Below, in pieces: positions 43,490 to 49,945 of a stretch of 64,000 nt of DNA. Under the pieces are notes generated by a model that was not told the origin of the DNA, did not search any database, and worked only from the letters and a program-made list of their open reading frames with translations. Origin of the DNA: Oscillospiraceae bacterium (GTDB lineage Bacteria; Bacillota; Clostridia; Oscillospirales; Ruminococcaceae). The stretch spans positions 425,792-489,791 of the forward strand of contig JAJQIF010000009.1 of the NCBI GenBank assembly GCA_021199355.1, in the 5' to 3' direction. The position numbers and the translations under genes were made by a program. The first letter of the stretch is position 1, and every line of letters begins with the position of its first letter.

Positions 43490-43544
43490 CTTGAAAACCG
43501 TTTGGTCAAAAGCCACAAGGGTTCGAATCCCTTCCTCTCCGCCA
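43490..43544. repeat. attR, 55-bp direct repeat (right), tRNA-Ser 3' remnant
   Basis: Second copy of the tRNA-Ser 3' half. It has no 5' half and no promoter, so it is not a gene; it is the displaced original 3' end. Confidence 0.9.
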
Positions 43545-43545
43545 T

Positions 43546-43586
43546 CGCCAAACAACGTTATTTACGCTGTTTGGCGTTATTTTTTT
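43546..43586 (+). terminator. Original tRNA-Ser terminator, now beyond attR
   Basis: CGCCAAAC-A-ACG pairs with CG-CT-GTTTGGCG, then TTATTTTTTT. It resembles but is not identical to the copy at 39836. Confidence 0.8.
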
Positions 43587-43599
43587 GCCCTTTTTCTCT

Positions 43600-43621
43600 G
43601 AAATCTTAATCAAATCTTAAT
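43600..43621 (-). promoter_or_regulatory. Two tandem 11-bp repeats, probable response-regulator site (second copy)
   Basis: On the minus strand ATTAAGATTTG then ATTAAGATTTC. It differs from 12096-12117 at one base and ends 10 bp before the -35 box, but in opposite orientation. Confidence 0.6.
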
Positions 43622-43631
43622 CTTTACCCCA

Positions 43632-43661
43632 TTGAACCGTTTCCGCAAACTGTGATATAAT
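43632..43661 (+). promoter_or_regulatory. Sigma-A promoter of the second ABC/FtsX operon
   Basis: TTGAAC (43632-43637), 18 bp, TATAAT (43656-43661). Confidence 0.65.
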
Positions 43662-43694
43662 ATACTTAAGACAAGAAAAATCTGGGGTGATAAT

Positions 43695-44255
43695 ATGATA
43701 AAGACTTCTATTCCATACAGCTTTGAGTGGGTTGTGGTGGAACTTATAGTATCACTTATTGTCTGCTGTATAAGTTACAGCAGACATAGGTTGATAGCAA
43801 GGCTTTTACTAATTTTTCTTGCAACGTTTGGCACTTGTAATTTCATCTCGCTTATAATCCTTCCAATACCGATAGCTCTGACATACCCCGACGGCTACAG
43901 CTACGTCTTCATGAGTCAGTTTGCAGAGTTCGACCTAAAGGCGATAACTACCTACTTCTGGGACTATGTTTCGAGCCGTTCAAGGTTCATAACTGCGCCG
44001 TTTCTGTTTACGTTCTTCGGGACGATTCTTTTCAAACGCCTTCGCAGACTGCTTGTGTTCTTACTTTCGCTTGTCGGTGCACCAGTGGTCTATGTGCTTG
44101 TTAATGTCGCAATCAACACCGCCGCCCAGTACACCATGACGAGGATTTATCCCGTCAATCTCATATTGATAGTTATCGGCTACGCTCTCGGTTGGCTTCT
44201 CTCGATTCTGATTCTGCGGGCTTTTCCGTCGATTGACCGGAAACTAAAGCTATGA
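43695..44255 (+). CDS. Polytopic membrane protein, unknown function
   Basis: 186 residues with about five membrane helices and no recognised family. ATG follows GGGGTGA. Its stop overlaps the start of the following permease gene (ATGA), so it belongs to the ABC operon 43695-46953 and is probably an accessory subunit. Confidence 0.65.
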   Translation: MIKTSIPYSFEWVVVELIVSLIVCCISYSRHRLIARLLLIFLATFGTCNFISLIILPIPIALTYPDGYSYVFMSQFAEFDLKAITTYFWDYVSSRSRFITAPFLFTFFGTILFKRLRRLLVFLLSLVGAPVVYVLVNVAINTAAQYTMTRIYPVNLILIVIGYALGWLLSILILRAFPSIDRKLKL

Positions 44256-45328
44256 ACCGTCACGCTTTCTATCTGAAAAGAGCATTCCGGCAGATGACTG
44301 CAAAACCGGCGAGCCTTGCTATAATCATATTCTCGTTCACTGTCTGCGCCTTTTCGCTCTTTGTCCTGATTAACCAGCTTCTCTACTCGACTACGTTTTT
44401 TCTGCACCAAGGCGAAAGCCGCAGAACATTTACGATAACATCCAGTGTTTCGGATAATTCTGAGCTTATAGAAGCACTTTCAGAAAGTGACGTCTTGCCT
44501 GAAATCTCGGAATTTGTCGGGCTGAGTGCCTACCCGAAAGGCGGGAACAGTCAGTATATTCAGGCTGTCCTTTGCAGTGCCAACGATTCAAGAATCACTG
44601 GCGAGCCTGACGTTACCATCGGCAGAACTTTCTCTGAAAGTGAGCTTGAGAACGGTGAAAATGTCATCATCTGGTACAATAATGAAATCTACATAAACAG
44701 CGGATTGAGAGAGTATAAATCGGTAGACGACATCGTTGCTATTGGCAACGGGGTTTACAATGTCATAGGAATCAGTGAGACGGATATTTATCTTCCGTTC
44801 TCAACGGCTCTGAAAACCGATGATTTCGACATAAGGCTGAATGGCATAGTATTCTCGGAAATCCCGACGAAATCGGAGATTGAAATCCTCGAAGCCATTG
44901 CGACGGTCAACGACTGCACAGTGAAATCGAGGTATCAGGCGGAACTCAGCGACTTTTTAGAGAACGGCATGGAATGTACCGTTATAATCATCGGGATAAT
45001 ACTCTGTGTCATCTGCATCGTGTCGTCGCTATTTGATTACATGGTCAGGAGCATGTCCTATGAATACAACATCTATAAGCTTCTGGGTATTTCTCGAGCC
45101 GGACTTTTTGAGCTACTTTATCTGCCTCTTTTCATCATGACCGTAGTCTCACTCGTTGCGGGATATGCTCTTTTTTGCCTGTCAAAACCGCTCCAGAGGC
45201 TTCTCAACATGTATGGTCAGGTGGACTTGGCAAGCGGAGTTGTAGTTTTTGCGATAATGCTCGTTGTCATGCTCTCGGTGACTGTTCCGAAATACAACCG
45301 TCTTTTCTCTGGAGGTGCCAGACTATGA
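44252..45328 (+). CDS. FtsX-type ABC permease subunit A
   Basis: 358 residues with the topology N-terminal helix (about 17-40), ectodomain (about 45-235), three C-terminal helices (about 240-350). The first C-terminal helix is followed by YEYNIYKLLGISRAGLFELL, the FtsX-like loop. It starts with an ATGA overlap to the previous gene and ends with an ATGA overlap to the next one, so all are translated in series. Confidence 0.8.
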   Translation: MNRHAFYLKRAFRQMTAKPASLAIIIFSFTVCAFSLFVLINQLLYSTTFFLHQGESRRTFTITSSVSDNSELIEALSESDVLPEISEFVGLSAYPKGGNSQYIQAVLCSANDSRITGEPDVTIGRTFSESELENGENVIIWYNNEIYINSGLREYKSVDDIVAIGNGVYNVIGISETDIYLPFSTALKTDDFDIRLNGIVFSEIPTKSEIEILEAIATVNDCTVKSRYQAELSDFLENGMECTVIIIGIILCVICIVSSLFDYMVRSMSYEYNIYKLLGISRAGLFELLYLPLFIMTVVSLVAGYALFCLSKPLQRLLNMYGQVDLASGVVVFAIMLVVMLSVTVPKYNRLFSGGARL

Positions 45329-46272
45329 GGCTTATTATTCTCTCGAATCTCAAAGACAGATTTCCTGCCTACGTCAGAGTGACACTTATGCTGACGGTGA
45401 TGATGTTCATCTTGTCATCACTTATGGGAGGCTTACTTCCGCTGATTCAGATAAGGCAAGCTTATTCGGACCTTGGGCTTGAAAATGCTGTTGCCATTAC
45501 TGCTGATTCAGATATAAAGTCTGTGGTTGAAGACTTAGGCGGAAAGTATCTCGGTGTGAGCTTCCACGGAAAATACACCTATGACAGCTTCGCTTATTTA
45601 CAGCCGGTCGAAGCAGATTATTTCGAGAATCTCAACTATTCTTTCAAGAAACAGACGAGCTTTGAAGTTGTGGACGGCTACCCTGCCGTGGTGGTTTCAA
45701 GCCTTGGGAGCTACTATTCGCTCGGTGAGACCTACACTGAAATCCTTTCCGGCAAGGATAAAACCGAAGTCACATTCACGGTTATTGGCATACTTAAAAA
45801 CGATTTCGTCTATCTGACGCCTTCCGAAGATAGCCCGTCGTCAGTGGTCTCTGAGCAGAGCAACTATATTTTTCTCATAACTGACGAGGACGATGGCATT
45901 TTTACGAAAAAAGACGTTTATGGCGCACTTGCAAGCGGCGATATAACTGATTTTTGTAGTAATATTGTAAGCACTGGGTTGGTGGAATCAGCTGCATCAA
46001 CTGCCGACGGGTTCGCAGAATACTGTGCTCTGGAGCTTGAAATTATGGGAATGACGGTGATGCTCGCAATTATCTCTATTCTTCTTTGCCTTGCGGGAGT
46101 TATTTCAAACTCGATCCTTTCAAGAACAGTGTTTGCGGAGAAATACCGTATAATCTCCACCTGTGGAGCGAGCCCGGCACAATGTCGGACAATTCAAATC
46201 ATCACAGATTTAATCCCGATAATTGCCGCGGTCGCCATTTTTGTGGTAATAAGTGTCTTGAGAAATCTTTGA
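45325..46272 (+). CDS. FtsX-type ABC permease subunit B
   Basis: 315 residues, ATG 45325 overlapping the previous stop, preceded by GGAGG. Same layout as subunit A (N-terminal helix about 17-38, ectodomain, then helices; FAEKYRIISTCGASPAQCRTI is the FtsX-type loop). The C terminus ends after the last helix, slightly shorter than usual. The two half-permeases with the ATPase probably make a heterodimer. Confidence 0.78.
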   Translation: MRLIILSNLKDRFPAYVRVTLMLTVMMFILSSLMGGLLPLIQIRQAYSDLGLENAVAITADSDIKSVVEDLGGKYLGVSFHGKYTYDSFAYLQPVEADYFENLNYSFKKQTSFEVVDGYPAVVVSSLGSYYSLGETYTEILSGKDKTEVTFTVIGILKNDFVYLTPSEDSPSSVVSEQSNYIFLITDEDDGIFTKKDVYGALASGDITDFCSNIVSTGLVESAASTADGFAEYCALELEIMGMTVMLAIISILLCLAGVISNSILSRTVFAEKYRIISTCGASPAQCRTIQIITDLIPIIAAVAIFVVISVLRNL

Positions 46273-46284
46273 GGAGGGATAACC

Positions 46285-46953
46285 ATGTCGATAGTAATTA
46301 AGAACATTCACAAGACCTACAACGCCGGAAAAGGAAGCGAGGTCAAAGCCTTGAATGGCATCGACCTCGAAATTCGTGACGGCGAGATGCTTGCGATTAT
46401 GGGGAAATCAGGCTCCGGCAAGTCAACGCTCCTTAAAGTATTGGGCTGTGCCGATACAGATTTTGATGGCGAATATCTCTTGAATGGGGTCGATATCAGA
46501 ACACTCTCACAGGATCAGCTTGCGAAAATCCGCAACAAAGAAATCGGCATAGTCTTGCAAAATTTCGGCTTGATTCCGAATGTGTCCGTATATGACAACG
46601 TCCGTGTGCCGGTATGCCTCGGCGGGAAGTACGACAAGAAGGCTACCGACGAGAGAATTGCTGGCCTTCTCAAAAGTCTTCAGATTGAGGACAAGCGTGA
46701 CACCGACATTTCCGAGCTTTCAGGTGGACAGCAACAGCGAACTGCCATTGCCCGTGCGCTTGTGAATCAGCCAAAAATAATTCTTGCGGATGAGCCCACT
46801 GGCGCACTTGATAAAACAACGGCAAGCGACATAATGGACGTGTTTAGAAGACTCAATGCAGAGGGTATATCCGTGGTGATTGTCACACATGATGAGGAAA
46901 CAGCTCAGAAATGCGACAGAGTTGTTTTGATAGAAGACGGCAAGATTAAGTAG
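46285..46953 (+). CDS. ABC transporter ATP-binding protein
   Basis: 222 residues with Walker A GKSGSGKST, signature LSGGQQQRTA and Walker [13 protein letters not shown], of the LolD/MacB group. ATG follows GAGGAGG. It closes the operon before a terminator. Confidence 0.93.
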   Translation: MSIVIKNIHKTYNAGKGSEVKALNGIDLEIRDGEMLAIMGKSGSGKSTLLKVLGCADTDFDGEYLLNGVDIRTLSQDQLAKIRNKEIGIVLQNFGLIPNVSVYDNVRVPVCLGGKYDKKATDERIAGLLKSLQIEDKRDTDISELSGGQQQRTAIARALVNQPKIILADEPTGALDKTTASDIMDVFRRLNAEGISVVIVTHDEETAQKCDRVVLIEDGKIK

Positions 46954-46956
46954 TTA

Positions 46957-46990
46957 CAAAAAGCACTCATCGGGTTGAGTGCTTTTTGTT
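46957..46990 (+). terminator. Intrinsic terminator of the second ABC/FtsX operon
   Basis: AAAAAGCACTCA pairs with TGAGTGCTTTTT with a short loop, then GTTT. Confidence 0.85.
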
Positions 46991-47047
46991 TATGTATAAT
47001 TGAATACGATCGTGAGAAAATATCTAAAAGAAAATTTAAAATCCCCC

Positions 47048-47076
47048 TTGACAACCGCTCAGATATGGTGTATACT
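47048..47076 (+). promoter_or_regulatory. Sigma-A promoter of the DUF3793-flavodoxin unit
   Basis: TTGACA (47048-47053), 17 bp, TATACT (47071-47076). Confidence 0.8.
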
Positions 47077-47082
47077 ATATTC

Positions 47083-47100
47083 AGTTAGCCGAGCCTAACT
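47083..47100. promoter_or_regulatory. DtxR/IdeR-like iron box 1
   Basis: AGTTAG-N6-CTAACT just after the -10 box, at the transcription start. Confidence 0.6.
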
Positions 47101-47115
47101 ATATTTTAAAATTCA

Positions 47116-47135
47116 AAGTTAGCAAGCGCTAACTT
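47116..47135. promoter_or_regulatory. DtxR/IdeR-like iron box 2
   Basis: AAGTTAGC-AAGC-GCTAACTT, a longer perfect dyad in the leader, of the same motif as box 1. Both sites would block transcription when occupied. Confidence 0.6.
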
Positions 47136-47155
47136 ATAATCACGGAGGTGATATA

Positions 47156-47707
47156 ATGCCCGATGAGCTCTTGGTTCGTCATTGTGCGCCGACTATGGCG
47201 GGAATAAAGACAGCCGCTATGTTCAACTATCATTATGAGGATGAGCAGTCGCTCCACGAAAGCGTCTGCAACCTGAACAAAACCATCACGCCAAAGGGGA
47301 TGTGCATGATAATTCTTCGGCGTCAGAATAACACTGCGCTTATCTATCTCTATCGTCCGGATATGCTGAAATCCGACCTTTCCGACAGCCTCGGGAAGAG
47401 TATTCTTGACGAACGTGGGTATCCTACTGGTAATGTCAACAGATGCCTGTGGAGGCTGAGAGACAGGCTCTCGGAATCAGCCGAGTTTCCTCATGAAATC
47501 GGGCTGTTCCTCGGTTACCCACCGGAGGACGTGAAGGGCTTCATAGATAATAAAGCCGAGAGCGCCAAATGCGTCGGCTTCTGGAAGGTCTACGGAGACG
47601 AAAAAGCCGCCAAGGAGAAATTCCGTCAGTACAGACAGTGCATCGGCAGTTACTGCAAGCACTACAACAAATATCATTCACTCGACAGGCTTCTTGTAGC
47701 CACATGA
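47156..47707 (+). CDS. DUF3793 family protein
   Basis: 183-residue cytoplasmic protein of the DUF3793 family, which has no known activity. The pattern GLFLGYPPEDVKGFI in the second half and the C-x5-C near the C terminus (RQCIGSYCKHY) are recognisable. ATG follows a full GGAGGTGAT site. It is paired with flavodoxin behind two iron-type boxes, matching the known habit of flavodoxin replacing ferredoxin in iron shortage. The protein may therefore belong to the iron-stress response. Confidence 0.82.
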   Translation: MPDELLVRHCAPTMAGIKTAAMFNYHYEDEQSLHESVCNLNKTITPKGMCMIILRRQNNTALIYLYRPDMLKSDLSDSLGKSILDERGYPTGNVNRCLWRLRDRLSESAEFPHEIGLFLGYPPEDVKGFIDNKAESAKCVGFWKVYGDEKAAKEKFRQYRQCIGSYCKHYNKYHSLDRLLVAT

Positions 47708-47727
47708 ATTCAGAAAGGAAGATTATA

Positions 47728-48150
47728 ATGTCAAAAATCGCAGTAGTTTATTGGAGCGGTACGGGAAATACCGAGCAGATGGCAAATGCTGTCTTGGAGG
47801 GTATCAATAAAGCAGATGCTGAGGGTGAGCTCTTCACAGCCTCCGAATTCGATACATCCACAGTATCCACATACGACGCCATAGCCTTTGGCTGTTCAGC
47901 AATGGGTGACGAACAGCTTGAAGAAAGCGAATTTGAGCCGATGTTCCAAGCCTGCGAGCCGGCTTTAAGTGGAAAGAAAATAGCCCTCTTTGGCTCTTAC
48001 GGATGGGGAGACGGAGAATGGATGCGCTCGTGGGAAGAAACCTGCAGCAATGACGGCGCAATCCTCGCCTGTGAAAGCGTCATCTGCAACGACGCTCCCG
48101 ATGAAGAAGCAATATCCTCCTGCCAAGCCCTCGGTGCGGCATTGGTGTAA
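47728..48150 (+). CDS. Flavodoxin
   Basis: 140-residue short-chain flavodoxin, an FMN electron carrier. The phosphate-binding loop is WSGTGNTEQMA (about 9-19) and the later loops are FGCSAMGDEQLEES and FGSYGWGDGEWMRSW. ATG 47728 follows GAAAGGAAG. It is co-transcribed with DUF3793 and ends before a terminator. Confidence 0.93.
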   Translation: MSKIAVVYWSGTGNTEQMANAVLEGINKADAEGELFTASEFDTSTVSTYDAIAFGCSAMGDEQLEESEFEPMFQACEPALSGKKIALFGSYGWGDGEWMRSWEETCSNDGAILACESVICNDAPDEEAISSCQALGAALV

Positions 48151-48195
48151 GCAATCATGATACATGCGGTGTACAAGTACACAGCAAAAAGAAAT

Positions 48196-48231
48196 CCGAG
48201 TAGGGAAGTACTCCTTACTCGGGTTTTCTTT
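48196..48231 (+). terminator. Intrinsic terminator of the flavodoxin unit (twin copy 1)
   Basis: CCGAGTA-GGGA pairs with TCCTTACTCGG, followed by GTTTTCTTT. Nearly identical (35 of 36 bases) to 49054-49089. Confidence 0.85.
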
Positions 48232-48248
48232 ATGCAGATAAAAAGTTC

Positions 48249-48277
48249 TTTACAAAATCGACCGTATATGCTATAAT
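48249..48277 (+). promoter_or_regulatory. Sigma-A promoter of the structured leader and TM2 gene
   Basis: TTTACA (48249-48254), 17 bp, TATAAT (48272-48277). Confidence 0.7.
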
Positions 48278-48283
48278 AATTGT

Positions 48284-48440
48284 GCCAAACAATCAAAATA
48301 TTTTTGCCACCCATCGGGAAAGCTACCTTGGTAAAAGGTGTTTTCTCTCTTTCTCTTTTTCCCTTTGGGTGCAATGAGATTGTTTGGCGACAATGAGGGA
48401 CTCACTTTTTCGGTGCGTTCCTTGTGGGCGCACTTTTTTA
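48284..48440 (+). ncRNA. Structured leader RNA with terminator/antiterminator, candidate cis-regulator
   Basis: Begins right at the predicted transcript start. A long nested hairpin forms: GCCAAACAATC/GATTGTTTGGC (11 bp; 48284-48294 with 48378-48388), TTGC..ACCC/GGGTGCAA, GGGAAA/TTTCCC and ACCTT/AAGGT. A terminator GTGCG/CGCAC + TTTTTT (48413-48438) follows. GAGGGACTCAC (about 48395-48405) can pair with GTGCGTTCCTT (10 of 11) and would break the terminator. No known riboswitch consensus was recognised. The TM2 gene starts 37 nt after the terminator. Confidence 0.5.
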
Positions 48441-48476
48441 TTTGTGCCGAAAGAATATTATAGTGGAGGAAGTACA

Positions 48477-49031
48477 ATGAACGAGACGACAAATAGCCTG
48501 AACAACGAGGACATCAATGTAACAACAACTGACTTTACACCGGTTGCGACACACGATGAAGAACAAATCACAACTAACCAACAATTCAATTATGATCCCT
48601 ATACTGGTAAACCGCTCTATAAGTATGACCCGTTCACTGGACAACCACTGACAGGAAATGAGCAATCGCAACAGTTTCAGCCGACCAACCAGAATAAACA
48701 AATTAGTTATACAACTATCACTAGTGATAAGGATTGGCACAAGGCTTTTAAACTCTCCTTATGGGGATTAGGTCTTCACCACTTTTATGTTGGTAGGGTC
48801 GGATGGGGAATATTCGGTTTTCTAAAAGGGTTGCTTACATGGATGACTGGGATAGCTTGTGTTCTGCATGTTATTTTATCTTTAGTTGGTGTTACATCTT
48901 TCGATATCAGTTCACTTATTGAATACGTTGTTAGAACGATTATCTACTACTTTTTGTTCAATGGCGTCAGCTTTATACAGCTTGCAACAAAAACTTACAG
49001 AGACGCATCTGGCGCACCGCTAAGAAAGTAA
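48477..49031 (+). CDS. TM2-domain membrane protein
   Basis: 184 residues. The N-terminal half is a soluble Asn/Gln/Thr-rich tail with a double motif YDPYTGKPL / YDPFTGQPL (about residues 39-58). A TM2 domain follows (KLSLWGLGLHHFYVGRVGWGIF in parts, about 85-160) with two to three helices. ATG follows GTGGAGG. The role of TM2 proteins in bacteria is unknown. Its transcription is probably controlled by the leader RNA. Confidence 0.82.
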   Translation: MNETTNSLNNEDINVTTTDFTPVATHDEEQITTNQQFNYDPYTGKPLYKYDPFTGQPLTGNEQSQQFQPTNQNKQISYTTITSDKDWHKAFKLSLWGLGLHHFYVGRVGWGIFGFLKGLLTWMTGIACVLHVILSLVGVTSFDISSLIEYVVRTIIYYFLFNGVSFIQLATKTYRDASGAPLRK

Positions 49032-49053
49032 TCTAATAGCTTTGAATAAAAAC

Positions 49054-49089
49054 CCGAGTAGGGAAGTGCTCCTTACTCGGGTTTTCTTT
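49054..49089. terminator. Intrinsic terminator, bidirectional (twin copy 2)
   Basis: Same hairpin as 48196-48231 with one base changed; serves the TM2 gene and, through its T-run on the minus strand, the facing ArsR gene. Confidence 0.85.
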
Positions 49090-49100
49090 TCATATTAGAT

Positions 49101-49466
49101 TCATTCCTCCGGACAAGTAATCTCCATTATCTTTTCAATAATGAGATGCAAAGACTGGCTTTGGATATTGTCGGCGGCTTTATAGTAGACTTCTTTGCCT
49201 TCACGGCGACCGGTGATAAGACCGCTCGCTTTCAGGAGTTTAAGGTGGTGAGAAACCGCAGGACTGGTCATGCCCATGAGGACGGAGATGTTAGTTACAC
49301 ACTCTTCGCAATGGCAGAGGAGCCAGAAAATCTGAACCCTACTGCAATCGCCGAGCTGTTTGAACATGTCGGCAACCGCCTGAAAATCGGTCTTCTCGAG
49401 GGTTTCCTTCAAAGATTCTATATCATATTCATCTGTGTGATGATGGGGGAGCAGTTCTTCGGGCAT
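49101..49466 (-). CDS. ArsR/SmtB-family metal-responsive repressor (CadC-like)
   Basis: 121-residue winged-helix repressor, ATG 49466 after AAGGAG. The recognition helix is MTSPAVSHHLKLL. The metal-site region in helix 3 reads CHCEECV rather than the CadC ELCVCD, keeping one of the two usual cysteines, and the N terminus has HHH, so the metal set may differ. Divergent from an HMA protein and a CadA-type pump, which it most likely controls. Confidence 0.88.
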   Translation of the reverse strand: MPEELLPHHHTDEYDIESLKETLEKTDFQAVADMFKQLGDCSRVQIFWLLCHCEECVTNISVLMGMTSPAVSHHLKLLKASGLITGRREGKEVYYKAADNIQSQSLHLIIEKIMEITCPEE

Positions 49467-49499
49467 TATTTTATCTCCTTGCGTCGTAATTCTGAGTAT

Positions 49500-49528
49500 A
49501 TTATAACACATAAAAATCGGTTAGACAA
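49500..49528 (-). promoter_or_regulatory. Sigma-A promoter of the ArsR gene
   Basis: On the minus strand TTGTCT (49528-49523), 17 bp, TATAAT (49505-49500). Confidence 0.6.
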
Positions 49529-49590
49529 GGCTTATTGAGAGGCAGTCACCGCGCAAATGTCGATTTTCTCAAAAAAAATTGATTTTCCTA

Positions 49591-49619
49591 TTGACAAACA
49601 TGTAGAGACGGCATATAAT
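49591..49619 (+). promoter_or_regulatory. Sigma-A promoter of the metal-efflux unit
   Basis: TTGACA (49591-49596), 17 bp, TATAAT (49614-49619): full consensus. Confidence 0.85.
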
Positions 49620-49628
49620 GTAGTAGGA

Positions 49629-49654
49629 CGTTTAAATGACTGCTTAATCGTTTA
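49629..49654. promoter_or_regulatory. Imperfect dyad after the metal-efflux promoter, possible ArsR operator
   Basis: CGTTTAA occurs twice here, and TTAAATGA with TCGTTTAA forms an imperfect dyad typical of ArsR/SmtB sites (12-2-12-like AT-rich). It covers the transcription start. Confidence 0.35.
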
Positions 49655-49695
49655 ATACTGCTAATCCAATTTTTACTCAGGAAAGGTGATTCGAA

Positions 49696-49914
49696 ATGAA
49701 GAAGACCTATAATATCGAAGTTGACTGCGCTAACTGTGCCAATCTCATGGAGGGTGCGGCTAAAAAGACCGAAGGCGTTATAAACGCTGTTGTGAACTTC
49801 ATGACGCAGAAGATGATTGTCGAGTTTGAAGAGGGCGTAAATGAGGCTAAGGTCATGAAAAGTGTGCTCAAGGCTTGCCGCAAAGTCGAGCCCGATTGCG
49901 AAATAGAGATTTAA
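49696..49914 (+). CDS. HMA-domain metal-binding protein
   Basis: 72 residues forming one heavy-metal-associated domain with the CxxC site DCANC (residues 11-14). ATG follows AAAGGTGA. It probably delivers metal to the pump encoded 31 bp downstream, which has no HMA domain of its own: the domain is split off as a separate gene. Confidence 0.9.
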   Translation: MKKTYNIEVDCANCANLMEGAAKKTEGVINAVVNFMTQKMIVEFEEGVNEAKVMKSVLKACRKVEPDCEIEI

Positions 49915-49945
49915 ACATCATACACAGGCAAAGGGAGAGATTGAT

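Larger units (their letters stand above)
39779..43544. mobile_element. Integrated CRESS-type Rep element (about 3.7 kb)
   Basis: Bounded by the 55-bp repeats; repeat-to-repeat unit length is 3,711 bp. Contents: tyrosine integrase, excisionase-like protein, HUH/SF3 Rep and, divergently, an XRE regulator. It also carries an origin-like stem-loop, arm-type repeats near both ends and a cluster of hairpins on the right. There are no capsid, conjugation or cargo genes, so it resembles a rolling-circle plasmid with an integration module. Plasmids with CRESS-like Reps (pCRESS) are known in Firmicutes; whether this exact layout is described cannot be told here. Confidence 0.88.

Noticed and set aside
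43490-43544. Second tRNA-Ser gene
   Set aside because: Only the 3' half is present, without acceptor 5' strand, D-arm or promoter; it is the attR remnant.
39779-43544. Prophage
   Set aside because: Apart from integrase, excisionase and XRE genes there are no phage structural, packaging or lysis genes.
48284-48440. 6S RNA or small SRP RNA
   Set aside because: The long hairpin is superficially 6S-like, but length, missing central bubble layout and the switchable terminator fit a cis leader better; SRP core sequence is absent.
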